A stretch of 64,000 nucleotides of DNA. It comes from an uncultured bacterium. GTDB lineage: Bacteria > Planctomycetota > JAJSAM01 > JAJVHW01. The stretch spans positions 372,001-436,000 of the forward strand of contig CALKVK010000009.1 in NCBI GenBank assembly GCA_937996235.1, written 5' to 3'. The notes beneath the pieces were generated by a model, which saw only the letters and a list, made by a program, of their open reading frames with translations, did not search any database and had not been told where the DNA came from. The position numbers and the translations under genes are program-made. Below, one piece after another: positions 36,811 to 45,771 of this stretch; position 1 is the first letter of the stretch; each line of letters begins with the position of its first letter.

Positions 36811-37824
36811 ATGCCCCGAGCGGTTGCGGCCATGGCGGTCGTGGTGTTCGCCCTGCTCGTATCCGTGTGCGACACGCCGACGTGCGCCGCGCCGGTGACG
36901 GGCTCGTTCGTCGAGCTGCGGGCGGAGTTGCAGCGCCGCCACGACGCCGACTACGCGGGCACGCTGACGAAGGCGCAGCGCAAGGAACTGGCGGCGATCA
37001 ACGCCTGCCTCGCGCGGATCGACGGTGCGCACGCGACCGTCGGGGACGACGCGAAGTCGCTGAAGTTCGTCGCGAAGAAGCTGACGAAGGCATTCCGCGG
37101 CGAGTTCAGCGGCTCGACGCCCGGAACGCTTCCCGGACTCCTCGCGGGCACCGTGACGGCGCTACTCTCCGAGGCGGAGACCGTCTACGGGACGCTCGAC
37201 GCCGCGCTCGAGTCGGCCGTCGGCCCACAGGACCCCGCTCTCGCACTGGCGGCGGCCGCGCGGGCCGCGCTCGACGAGGCCGCGCTCCCGAGCACGACGC
37301 CCGCGGCGGCGGCGGCGCTCGTCCGCAGCGCACTGCAGAAGGTCGCGAAGGGGCTCACCCGCATCCGGACAACCGGTGCCACCGAACTCGTGTGCAAGAT
37401 CGCCGGCCGGACGTACCGCGGTACGGGGATCACGGGCCTCGTCACTACGGTCGGAGGCGTGCCGATGATCTACGTGAACGCCCAGCTGACCAATCCCGTC
37501 ACGCACTGCACGGAGACGTTCGCACTGATCCTGCAGGGTGATCCCGGCCTCGCTCTCGAGATCGGGGCGATCCCGCCTTTCGGGAACGGGAACTACAGCG
37601 TGTTCACGTTCGGCGACGACCCGCCGTTCTACTCGCAGTTCGCTTCGGACAGCGTGGGGACGATCACGTCGTTCGACGAGACCGCGCAGCTCGCCACAGG
37701 CACGTTCTCGTGCAGGTACCAGCGCGACGGCCGCGACCGACTCTTCATCTCGAAGGGCAGCTTCACGTTGAACGCACCCGCCGCCCCCGGCGGCGCCTCG
37801 TCGCTGCGCGACTCCGCGCGCTGA
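36811..37824 (+). CDS. secreted protein with helical domain, unknown
   Basis: The 337-residue protein has a signal peptide (to about CDTPTCAA, residue 28). A Lys/Ala-rich helical half follows (FVELRAELQRRHDADYAG, then KSLKFVAKKLTKAF and ALVRSALQKVAKGL), then a beta-rich C-terminal half with four Cys that may pair. Its helical half parallels that of the preceding secreted protein, and both genes have a copy of the same 52-nt repeat upstream. GGAGGTG 4-5 nt before ATG fixes the start. No enzyme motif is seen. Confidence 0.75.
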   Translation: MPRAVAAMAVVVFALLVSVCDTPTCAAPVTGSFVELRAELQRRHDADYAGTLTKAQRKELAAINACLARIDGAHATVGDDAKSLKFVAKKLTKAFRGEFSGSTPGTLPGLLAGTVTALLSEAETVYGTLDAALESAVGPQDPALALAAAARAALDEAALPSTTPAAAAALVRSALQKVAKGLTRIRTTGATELVCKIAGRTYRGTGITGLVTTVGGVPMIYVNAQLTNPVTHCTETFALILQGDPGLALEIGAIPPFGNGNYSVFTFGDDPPFYSQFASDSVGTITSFDETAQLATGTFSCRYQRDGRDRLFISKGSFTLNAPAAPGGASSLRDSAR

Positions 37825-37886
37825 CTCGCCGCGTCGCACCGCCACCTACCCGCGCGATCTGGAGCACGCGCGTGCGAGGCCGTCGC

Positions 37887-37900
37887 GTGATGCGCATCAC
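37887..37900. promoter_or_regulatory. CRP/FNR-type palindrome upstream of octaheme gene
   Basis: GTGATGCGCATCAC is a perfect 14-bp palindrome with the CRP/FNR-family form GTGA-N6-TCAC. It ends 26 nt before the ATG at 37927. A related palindrome lies at 58993-59010. Confidence 0.5.
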
Positions 37901-37926
37901 ACACAGCGGTGCGCACGCCCCCGACG

Positions 37927-40900
37927 ATGGACGTGCCCGCTGCGCGGAGTCGCCGCGGGCAACGCGATCCGCCCGAAGTGTCGTCGCCCCGCCGCATCGT
38001 CGTCCTCGCCGTCGCCTGCGCCGTCGCGGCCGCTGGTGTCGGTGCGGTGCTGCTCGTGGCGCGGCGCGGCGGGCCGGGGCCGAAGCGCGGCGCGGCGCAC
38101 GCGGTGGCGCCGGTGCCGACGTCGGCGCGCGCGCGGTGCTGGCTCGATGCCTCCGAGCGCACGGCCGCCGCGGACGCGGAGCTGAGCGCGCTCCTCGCGC
38201 GCGAAGCGGTGCGCGAGCACGCGACGGCCGAGACGCGCACGCGCCTGCTCGACGCGCTTCTCGCGCTCGACGCACTCGGGGCGCTCGCGACCGACGCGCC
38301 GTTCCGGGCGCACCAGGAGACGGTGACGGACGCCGCGTTCTCGGCCGACGGAACGCGCATCGTCTCGGCGGCGCGTGACGGCACGATCCGCGTGTGGGAC
38401 ACATCCGGCGCGGAGCTGGCGTCGCTCCACGCGCACCGCGCGGCCGTAGGCCACGTCGCGTTCGCGGCGGGCGACACCGTCGTCGTGTCGGCGTCGGCCG
38501 ACGCGACGGCGCACCTCTGGCACGTGTCCGACGGACGGCGCGTGGTGCTCGGCGGGCATCGCGGACCGGTGCTCTCGGCGTCGCTCGCGGAGACCGGCGA
38601 GCGCGTCCTCACCGTCGCCGCCGACGGGACGGCGCGGCTCTGGAACGCAGACGGGAACGAGATCGCACGCTTCGGCGGCGCGACGAACCCGGTGCTCCTC
38701 GCGGAGCTCGCGAGGGACGGGCGGCGCCTGCTCGTCGTCGCGTCCGACCGCGTCGCGCGTCTCCACGACGGAGACGGACACGAGCTCGCGGCGCTGCGCG
38801 AAGGCACCGAGAGCGTCGAGCGGGCGTTCCTCGCGCCCGACGGACGCCACGTGCTCACGGCAGCCCTCGACGGCGTCGCGCGCACGTGGGACGGCGACGG
38901 ACGGCGCGTCGCGACGCTGTGGCGCCACGAGGCGCCGATCCTCGCTGCGGCGTTCTCGCGCGACGGCGCGCGCGTGGCGACCGGCTCGCTCGACGGAACC
39001 GTGCGCGTCGGCACGGTCACCGGCGACGCGCAGTGCGAACTCCGCGGGCACGAGAGCTCGGTCTTCGGCGTCGCCTTCGCGGGGGCTACGGAGCGCCTCC
39101 TCACCGTGTCCTCCGACACGAGCGCGCGCATCTTCGCCGGCGACGGCACGTCGCTCGCAGTCCTCGGCGCAGGCGCTCATCCGGTGGCGCAGGCCGCGTG
39201 GTCGCCCGCAGGCGACCGCATGGTGACGACGTCGCGCGAGCACGGCACCGCGCGGCTCTGGGACGCGGATGGACACCTGCTCGCCGTGCTGCGCGGACAC
39301 GGTCGGCGCATCCTGAGCGCCGCGTTCGCGCCACGCGGCGACCGGCTGCTGACGATCTCGACGGACCTGACGCTGCGCGTCCGGCCGAGCGACGACGTCG
39401 CGCTGCTCGCGGCGGCGGACGCGGCGCTGTCGCGCGAGCTGACGACCGACGAGCGGCAGCGCTTCGCGCCTCCGGAGGCGCCGACGGAGACGACGACACC
39501 GTCGCGCATCGCACCCGTGCTCGCGGACGCGGACGATCCCGCGAGCGCCGCGGCGAGCGAGCCCGCGCGCGGCGAGTTCGCCGCGCCGGAGACCTGCGCG
39601 CCGTGCCATCGCCGGCAGTACGAGCTGTGGGCGGTGTCGGCCCACGCGCGCACCTTCGAGCCGGTGACCGAGGAGAACCTGCCCGGCGACGTCGTCGCAG
39701 GGCGCACCGTGCAGCACGCGCCGGGCAGCACGACGTTCGAGCGCGACGGACACGGCTTCGTCGCACGCACCGTCGGCGAGGACGGTGCGACACATCCCTA
39801 CCGCCTGACGCACGTCGCGGGCCGGGTGCGCATCCGCATGTTCGTCGCGACGCTCGACGACGGACGCATGCAGGTGCTGCCGGCGATGCTCGAGGCCCCC
39901 ACCGGCACGTGGTTCGACTACACGCACCTGCTCTTCGGCGGGCCGCGCGACGACACCGAGCCGCCGCCGGTCGTCGCGCCGGGCGACGCCTCGTTCTGGA
40001 CGGGCGCCGTCCGCTCGTGGAACGACCGCTGCGCGGCGTGCCACAGCAGCGGACACGAGTCGCGGCACCCGGGACTCGACGGGGCCGGTCCGCGCTCGAG
40101 CTGGCGTTCGATGGGCGTCGACTGCGACTCCTGCCACGGTCCCGGGCGCGCACACGCCGAGGCGTGGACGCGCATGGAGACGCGCGTGTCGCTGCCGAAG
40201 CTCGAACGCCTCGCGGTCCCGGACGCGACGTCGCACTGCGCGGCGTGCCACATGGAGGGCGACCGGGTGCAGGCGGGCTTCCGGCCCGGCGCGGACCTGA
40301 TGGAGTACCTCGACCCGACGCTGCTCGTCAGTCCCGAGCGCGTCGATGCCGCGGGGCGGCCGCTCGAGCTCATCTACGACGGGCTGCCGTTCGCGACGAG
40401 CCGCTGCGCGAACGCCGGCGGCCTGACGTGCGTGCGCTGCCACGATCCGCACGGGAGCGCACGTCGTTCGGCGCTGCGGGTGCCCGCGCGCAACCGCGAG
40501 CTGTGCGGCGAGTGCCACGACGATCTCGTCCGCGACGTCGCCGCGCACGCGCACCACGATCCGCAGGGCAGCGGCGCCGCGTGCGTCGCGTGCCACATGC
40601 CGTTCCTGACCGTGGAACGCGATCACGGGGCGGTCGCCGACCACACGATCGGAGTCCCCTATCCGGAGTTCAGCGCGGACCGTGTGAGCCACGACGCCTG
40701 CACCTGGTGCCACACCGGCGGCATCGGCGCACCCGAGGACGTCGTCGCGCTCGACACCACGCGCGTCGCGGACGCGTACCGGAGTTGGTGGCCGGCGGCG
40801 CGCGGCCCTCTGCCGTGGATGCGCGCCCTCGCCGACGCGCGCACACGTCGCGAGGGAGCGGGCGCGGAACTCGTGGCGGTGGCGGACAGCGACGAGCTGC

Positions 40901-41367
40901 CCCGCGTCGTCCGGGCGACGGCCGCCCTGCTCCTCGAGCACTACGCCGACGCGCACCGCGCCGACGTGCTGCGCCTCGCGGAGCACCCGGACGCTCTCGT
41001 GCGGCGGAACGCCGTCTCCGCGCTCGCGGCCCTCGACGGCGACGACGTGGACGCGCGACTCCTCGCGGCCCTCGCGGATCCGTCGAAGTCGGTGCGCGAC
41101 CACGCGGCGCGTGCGGCTCTCGCGGGCTGGAAGCGCGTGCGGGCGAACCGCCGCCTCCTCGACGCCGTGCTCCCCGTGCTCGAGGCCGACGTCGACGCCG
41201 TCCCCGACGATCACCTGCGCTGGTTCCGTCTCGGCGCCGCGCGGAGCTTGGCCGGCGACACGCGCGGCGCGCTGGACGCCTACGAGCACCAGCTCGTGCT
41301 CGATCCGTTCGCGCACGCCGTGCGGCAGCAGGTCGAGCGCCTGCGCGAGCGACTCCGCGGCGAGTGA
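37927..41367 (+). CDS. WD40 - octaheme cytochrome c - HEAT - TPR fusion protein
   Basis: The 1146-residue protein has a membrane anchor (about 26-46), then about eight or nine WD40-like repeats (about 120-490; phrases like GTIRVWDTSG and GTARLWDADG). Eight CxxCH heme motifs follow, with first Cys at 557, 702, 733, 771, 835, 860, 886 and 925. The heme part resembles cytochrome c554-type multiheme domains. After it come HEAT-like repeats (DALVRRNAVSALAAL, SKSVRDHAARAAL) and a short TPR-like tail. CxxCH maturation requires export, so everything after the anchor should be periplasmic. It is a probable electron-transfer protein; partners are unknown. ATG 37927 is preferred to GTG 37909. Confidence 0.9.
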   Translation: MDVPAARSRRGQRDPPEVSSPRRIVVLAVACAVAAAGVGAVLLVARRGGPGPKRGAAHAVAPVPTSARARCWLDASERTAAADAELSALLAREAVREHATAETRTRLLDALLALDALGALATDAPFRAHQETVTDAAFSADGTRIVSAARDGTIRVWDTSGAELASLHAHRAAVGHVAFAAGDTVVVSASADATAHLWHVSDGRRVVLGGHRGPVLSASLAETGERVLTVAADGTARLWNADGNEIARFGGATNPVLLAELARDGRRLLVVASDRVARLHDGDGHELAALREGTESVERAFLAPDGRHVLTAALDGVARTWDGDGRRVATLWRHEAPILAAAFSRDGARVATGSLDGTVRVGTVTGDAQCELRGHESSVFGVAFAGATERLLTVSSDTSARIFAGDGTSLAVLGAGAHPVAQAAWSPAGDRMVTTSREHGTARLWDADGHLLAVLRGHGRRILSAAFAPRGDRLLTISTDLTLRVRPSDDVALLAAADAALSRELTTDERQRFAPPEAPTETTTPSRIAPVLADADDPASAAASEPARGEFAAPETCAPCHRRQYELWAVSAHARTFEPVTEENLPGDVVAGRTVQHAPGSTTFERDGHGFVARTVGEDGATHPYRLTHVAGRVRIRMFVATLDDGRMQVLPAMLEAPTGTWFDYTHLLFGGPRDDTEPPPVVAPGDASFWTGAVRSWNDRCAACHSSGHESRHPGLDGAGPRSSWRSMGVDCDSCHGPGRAHAEAWTRMETRVSLPKLERLAVPDATSHCAACHMEGDRVQAGFRPGADLMEYLDPTLLVSPERVDAAGRPLELIYDGLPFATSRCANAGGLTCVRCHDPHGSARRSALRVPARNRELCGECHDDLVRDVAAHAHHDPQGSGAACVACHMPFLTVERDHGAVADHTIGVPYPEFSADRVSHDACTWCHTGGIGAPEDVVALDTTRVADAYRSWWPAARGPLPWMRALADARTRREGAGAELVAVADSDELPRVVRATAALLLEHYADAHRADVLRLAEHPDALVRRNAVSALAALDGDDVDARLLAALADPSKSVRDHAARAALAGWKRVRANRRLLDAVLPVLEADVDAVPDDHLRWFRLGAARSLAGDTRGALDAYEHQLVLDPFAHAVRQQVERLRERLRGE

Positions 41368-41475
41368 ACGCGCGCGTCCCACGGCAGCGACTCCGTCGCC
41401 GGCCTGGTCGACGGCGCTCGCGACGCCTCGACACAGCGGACGGGGCGTGCGAGTCTGCGGCGGCGGGAGGCTGCC

Positions 41476-42816
41476 ATGAACCGCTGCTCGATCGCGTGCG
41501 TCGTCGTGCTCTTCGCTCTCTCCATCGGGCGTGCAGGCGACGAGGCGGCGACACACACCGGCGTCTACGACACGCCGCACTTCACCCTCCGCTACCGGCC
41601 CGGATCGCGTGCCGGTGCGAGCGTGGAGCGGACGGGCGCGGCGGCGGAGCGCGACCTCCAGCGCATCTGCGAGGCGCTCGCGCTGAAGAGCGGCGGACAC
41701 TACGACCTCTGGCTCTACGACGACCTGCGCGAGCTGCACCTGCTGACGGGGACGCAGGGGAACGGCGGCTTCTCCTCCGGCTCGCCCACCGATCCGCCCT
41801 ATCGCTCGCACGTGCCGTACGACGTCGACCAGACGCGCTTCCACGAACTGGTGCACCTGGTCGCAGCCGACCGCGTGAAGTTCGAGACGCCGAACATGTT
41901 CTTCAACGAGGGGCTCGCGAACGCGCTCCTCGAACACGTCGACGGCGTGCACGTCCACGCGATCGCGAAGTGGTACCGGACGCGCGGCACGCTGCCGCCG
42001 ATCGCTGAGATGACGGGCGCCCCCGACTTCTACGCGTTCCTGCGCGCCCATCCCGGGCTCGACACGTACGACATCGCGGCGAGCTGGTTCCGTTTCCTGA
42101 TCGACACACACGGTGTCGAGAAGACGAAGCGCTACTACGGCGGCGTGCCGCCCAAGACCGCGTTCGGTCGCGACGAGGCGGCACTGGAGAAGGCGTGGCT
42201 CGCCGCGCTCGACGCGTACGTGCTGCGTCCGGAGGTCGAGACGCTCCTCCGACAGCGCAACGGCGAGCACGCCGAGTTCACGCGCGTCGTGCCCGCGGAT
42301 CTCCCGGCGGAGCTGCTGGGGAGGTCCGAGGAGTGGATCTCGCTGCTCGACGCACCGCTCCACCCTGTCGTCGCGGCGGATTGGAAGCGCACGAAGGACG
42401 GCATCGCGGCCTCGTGCACGCCGGGCACGCCAGGCGACTGGAGCGTCTGCGAACTCGGCGACGAGCGCCTGACCGACTGCATCGTCCGCGCGAAGGTGAA
42501 GGCGGCGGGCGCAGGCGGGCTGCAGGTGCGTCTCGGGAGCGGGAACCAGCTCATGCTGGTGAACGGCACGTTCGTCTATCGCGACGGCGCGCCGGTCGCG
42601 CATGCGCCGTGGCCGACGATGGCGGCAGCCGCCAAGGAGCTCGACCTCGCACTCGTGCGCCGCGGTGCGGAGCTCTCGGTCTACGTGAACGGCGCGCGGA
42701 TACTGGCTCTGGATGCCGCTGCGGGTGCGGCGCTCCCGGGACTCGCCGTCGTCGGCGGTGCGGCGACGTTCGTCGACGTGCGCTACCGCAGGCTGCCTGC
42801 GTCGACTGCCCGATGA
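41476..42816 (+). CDS. secreted gluzincin-like metallopeptidase with C-terminal lectin-like domain
   Basis: The 446-residue protein has a signal peptide (to about residue 20). A domain like peptidase-MA/DUF1570 follows, with zinc motif HELVH (His123, Glu124, His127) and the third ligand Glu145 in FFNEGLAN. The last ~170 residues are beta-rich and read like a concanavalin/LamG or DUF1080-type sandwich (VRLGSGNQLMLVNGTFVYRDG). It is probably an exported zinc peptidase; the substrate is unknown. GGGAGG lies 6 nt before ATG. The stop overlaps the dioxygenase start as ATGA. Confidence 0.82.
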   Translation: MNRCSIACVVVLFALSIGRAGDEAATHTGVYDTPHFTLRYRPGSRAGASVERTGAAAERDLQRICEALALKSGGHYDLWLYDDLRELHLLTGTQGNGGFSSGSPTDPPYRSHVPYDVDQTRFHELVHLVAADRVKFETPNMFFNEGLANALLEHVDGVHVHAIAKWYRTRGTLPPIAEMTGAPDFYAFLRAHPGLDTYDIAASWFRFLIDTHGVEKTKRYYGGVPPKTAFGRDEAALEKAWLAALDAYVLRPEVETLLRQRNGEHAEFTRVVPADLPAELLGRSEEWISLLDAPLHPVVAADWKRTKDGIAASCTPGTPGDWSVCELGDERLTDCIVRAKVKAAGAGGLQVRLGSGNQLMLVNGTFVYRDGAPVAHAPWPTMAAAAKELDLALVRRGAELSVYVNGARILALDAAAGAALPGLAVVGGAATFVDVRYRRLPASTAR

Positions 42817-43616
42817 CCGCCGCGCGCACCGCGTCCACCCGCATGCCGGTCCTCTTCGTCGGACACGGCTCGCCGCTGAACGTGATCGAGGACAACGCGT
42901 GGAGCCGGGGCTTCGCGGCACTCCGCGGGGAGACACCGCGGCCCGCCGCGATCCTCGCGATCTCCGCGCACTGGTTCGTCGACGGCACGTACGTCACCGG
43001 CAACGACGCACCACCGACGATCCACGACTTCGGCGGCTTCCCGCGGGAGCTCTACGAGATCGAGTACCCGGCGCGCGGGCACCTCTCTCTCGCGACGCGT
43101 GTGCGCACGCTGCTCGGCGAGGAGCGCACGTCGCTCAGCACCGCGTGGGGACTGGACCACGGCACGTGGAGCGTGCTCCGCTGGATGTTCCCCGAGGCGG
43201 ACGTCCCCGTCATCCAGCTCAGCATCGACCGCCGTCTCGACGCGCAGCGCCACCTCGAGCTGGGGCGTTCGCTCGCGGCGCTGCGCGACGAGGGCGTGCT
43301 CGTCGTCGGCAGCGGCAACGTCGTGCACAACCTGCGTGACGCGTTCGGCCGGATGCAGTCCGGTGACGTCAGGACCCCGGACTGGGCGCGGCGCTTCGAC
43401 GACACCGTCGCGGAGATGCTCCGGCAGCGCGACGAGCGCGCGCTGCTCGCCGCCGTCCCGGCCACCGCCGACGGACGCATGTCGCATCCGACGCCCGACC
43501 ACTGGCTGCCCCTGCTCTATGCATACGCAGCGACGGACGACCGCGACGCGACGAGGTTCCCGATCACCGGGTTCGACCTCGGCTCGCTCTCGATGCGGAG
43601 CGTCGTGTTCGGCTGA
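42813..43616 (+). CDS. ygiD: YgiD/DODA-type class III extradiol dioxygenase
   Basis: The 267-residue protein matches the 4,5-DOPA extradiol dioxygenase family: VGHGSPLN at the N-terminus, AILAISAHWF, a conserved YPARGH region, GLDHGTWSVL, and VGSGNVVHNL, which together supply the metal-binding histidines. Family members open catechol rings; in bacteria the physiological substrate is usually unknown. The ATG overlaps the upstream peptidase stop (ATGA), an unusual pairing that may be only operonic. Confidence 0.9.
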   Translation: MTAARTASTRMPVLFVGHGSPLNVIEDNAWSRGFAALRGETPRPAAILAISAHWFVDGTYVTGNDAPPTIHDFGGFPRELYEIEYPARGHLSLATRVRTLLGEERTSLSTAWGLDHGTWSVLRWMFPEADVPVIQLSIDRRLDAQRHLELGRSLAALRDEGVLVVGSGNVVHNLRDAFGRMQSGDVRTPDWARRFDDTVAEMLRQRDERALLAAVPATADGRMSHPTPDHWLPLLYAYAATDDRDATRFPITGFDLGSLSMRSVVFG

Positions 43617-43657
43617 CGGGCGGGGACCGGACCGGGCGCGGAGCCGAAGCCGCTGCG

Positions 43658-43900
43658 ACCCGTCACCTGGCCTACATCGAGATCGGGCCGTTCGATCGTG
43701 CGGACTCCGGCGTCGCGACGACCGACTTCTCCGCGATGCGCGTCGCGGAGGTGCACATCAGCGGCGACGTCGCACTCGAGACGCACGCGCTTGACCGGCT
43801 GTCCGAGACGTGGCTGCGTGCGAGGGGCTACGTCCCGGACGAGCCGCCGTGTTTCAACTCCTGGATCGGTCGCCCGCTCGCACTCGGCATGAGGCACCTC
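43658..43900 (+). pseudogene. possible remnant of a GyrI/AraC effector-binding domain
   Basis: The frame reads LAYIEIGPF, then VAEVHISGDVALETHALDRL and SETWLRARGYVPDEPPCFN, resembling the C-terminal half of GyrI-like ligand-binding domains. There is no usable start for a full domain. After about 43900 the codon third positions lose their G/C bias, so the frame ceases to look coding. The surrounding ~490 nt (43617-44109) hold no other gene. A short functional peptide from ATG 43736 cannot be excluded. Confidence 0.4.
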
Positions 43901-44109
43901 GGGCGCGCCGCGCACATGCCCGCGGTCCGCGGGCGCAGCGTGCCCGAAGTCACGCGCGCACGGCGTCTCCCGACGCATCGCGCCGGGATTCGACGACAGC
44001 GGGCAGTCCGCGGGCCCCGGTGCAGACGTAGACTCGCGACGTCCCGCGGAGCAGCCGTCCCGGGTGGGCCGTGACGCGCCGCGCCGTCCCCGCGCCGAGG
44101 AGGTCCGCC

Positions 44110-45240
44110 GTGCGCCGCTTGCTCGCCGTCTCCGCCCTGCTCGTCACCGCCGCGGTCTGCGTGACGCTCGACACGTCGCGCGCAGCGGGCGTGCCCGCGA
44201 TCCACGCGGTGATCCCGACACGCGACGCCGTCGCGTCGCAGCACGTGCTCGTGGTCCTCGGCAAGTCGCTCAAGCGCTTCGCGTCCTTCGCCGTGCGCAT
44301 TCCCGACGTGCCGGACGTCGAGATCCCGCGCGAGTCGGTCACCGCGATCGGCGGCGCGACGCTCGTCATCCGCGTCCCGGAGGATCTCGCCAGTCTGGCA
44401 CTCGGCAGCGTCCTGCTCGTCGCGCGGAACAGGGCCGGACTCGAGACCACGTTCCCGGTCACCTTCACGGAAGCCGCACCGCGGATCGGGTTGTTCGGCG
44501 AGGGCGAGATCCAGGGCACCGGCGTGTTCGGAAGCGTCGACGCGTCGAGCGGCGGCGCCGGCAGCAGCGCCACCGGCGTGCTCGGCACCGCCACCGGCAG
44601 CGATCTGGCCAACGTACGCGGGGTCCGCGGTGTCGCGTCCGGCGCCCTCGCCGTCGGCGTGCTCGGCGAGGGCAACACGGGAGTGCAGGGGAAGTCGACC
44701 GTGACCGCGCTGCGCGCCACTCTGACCGCCGAGACGGGTGACCTGGCCGTCTTCGAGGTCGCGGGCCTCGGTGTGATGGCGCGCATCGACCAGGACGGTG
44801 TCGGCTACTTCGATGGCGGCGTCCAGAGCTCGGGCGCGGACTTCGCCGAAACCGTCGCGCTGCGCGAGGGCGACGCACCGGAGCCCGGCGACGTGCTCGT
44901 GATCGACGCAGACGGCGACCGACGCTTCCGGCTGTCCAGCCGCGCATCGTCACCGGCTGTCGCGGGCGTCGTGTCGACGCGGCCCGCTCTCGTCGGCGGC
45001 GTCCTGCGCGGTGCGGACGGCGCCGCGACGGCGCGGCTCGCCATCGTGGGCATCGTCCCGACGAAGGTCTGCGACGAGGGCGGACCGGTGCGACGCGGCG
45101 ACCTGCTCGTCTCGGCGACGCGCCCCGGCCACGCGATGCGTGCACCTGAGCAGGCCGCGCCCGGCACCGTGCTCGGCAAGGCGCTCGGCGACGTGCCCGA
45201 GGGCGCGGCGACGATCGAGGTGCTCCTGCAGGCGCGGTGA
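44110..45240 (+). CDS. secreted beta-rich protein with peptidase-G2-like C-terminus
   Basis: The 376-residue protein starts at GTG 44110, chosen because GAGGAGG lies 6 nt upstream (GTG 44071 would add 13 residues). After a signal peptide comes an Ig/IPT-like domain (about 30-115) and a Gly-rich stretch of short repeats (GVFGSVDAS, GVLGTATG, GVRGVASG, GVLGEGNTG, GVQGKS) that suggests a beta-helix. The C-terminus (GADFAETVALREGDAPEPGD, then VAGVVST and GDLLVSATRPGHAMR) resembles the peptidase-G2/IMC-like domain found at the ends of phage tail and bacterial surface proteins. The role is probably structural, at the cell surface. Confidence 0.75.
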   Translation: MRRLLAVSALLVTAAVCVTLDTSRAAGVPAIHAVIPTRDAVASQHVLVVLGKSLKRFASFAVRIPDVPDVEIPRESVTAIGGATLVIRVPEDLASLALGSVLLVARNRAGLETTFPVTFTEAAPRIGLFGEGEIQGTGVFGSVDASSGGAGSSATGVLGTATGSDLANVRGVRGVASGALAVGVLGEGNTGVQGKSTVTALRATLTAETGDLAVFEVAGLGVMARIDQDGVGYFDGGVQSSGADFAETVALREGDAPEPGDVLVIDADGDRRFRLSSRASSPAVAGVVSTRPALVGGVLRGADGAATARLAIVGIVPTKVCDEGGPVRRGDLLVSATRPGHAMRAPEQAAPGTVLGKALGDVPEGAATIEVLLQAR

Positions 45241-45274
45241 CTGCGGCTCCGGCTGTCGGCGCGACGCCGCGTCG

Positions 45275-45727
45275 TCAGACGAAGAGAAGTGACGTCAGCG
45301 TGCGGCGAATGGGCTCCGCCCCCGTGGTCCCCATGTCGATCACATCGACCTCGGGTCCCCACTCACGAACGACTTCGACGCGACGCCGGATGAACGACCG
45401 GAACCGCGGGAGCGCGGATCCGTGCGCAGTAGGTCGCCAGTCCAGCAGGTAGCTGCCTCCTGGAAGCGTGTCGTCCTCGGCCCATCGGGTCTCCCCGCGC
45501 CACGACGCGCTCTGCATGTAGTCGGCCTGCGGGCCACGCATCACGACATCGCGGAACTCGTCCGCTCGGGCCACGAACACCTGCATCCCCCGCTTGTCGA
45601 GCGGTGCGAACAGATAGCGCCGATCCCGCGTGTCGCGTTCGAGCGCCTCCCACGCGAGCCGCCAGAACTGGATCGTCTTCACGGTGCCTGCACCGCGCGC
45701 CAGCAGCACGCGCTCAGCCTGCGTCAT
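45275..45727 (-). CDS. 150-residue protein of unknown function
   Basis: The ATG at 45727 is preceded by GAGGAGG. The protein has no signal peptide or membrane helix. It is rich in Trp, Arg and acidic residues, with recognisable short phrases (QFWRLAWEALERD, MRGPQADYM, TRWAEDD) but no family I can name. It follows the AlkC-like gene by 44 nt on the same strand, so it is probably in that operon. It is convergent with the beta-rich protein gene. Confidence 0.7.
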   Translation of the reverse strand: MTQAERVLLARGAGTVKTIQFWRLAWEALERDTRDRRYLFAPLDKRGMQVFVARADEFRDVVMRGPQADYMQSASWRGETRWAEDDTLPGGSYLLDWRPTAHGSALPRFRSFIRRRVEVVREWGPEVDVIDMGTTGAEPIRRTLTSLLFV

Positions 45728-45771
45728 CGCCGCCTCCTCGCAAGATGCGCTCACCCGCATCTGCCATCCCG

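Noticed and set aside
37897..42936. Very long minus-strand open frame opposite the octaheme and peptidase genes
   Set aside because: The plus strand carries clear heme and zinc motifs with proper starts; the antisense frame is Arg/Val/Gly-rich with no domain.
43736..44074. 113-residue gene ending in a GTGA overlap with a GTG at 44071
   Set aside because: Codon third positions lose bias after about 43900 and the well-placed Shine-Dalgarno supports GTG 44110 for the next gene; kept only as a domain remnant.
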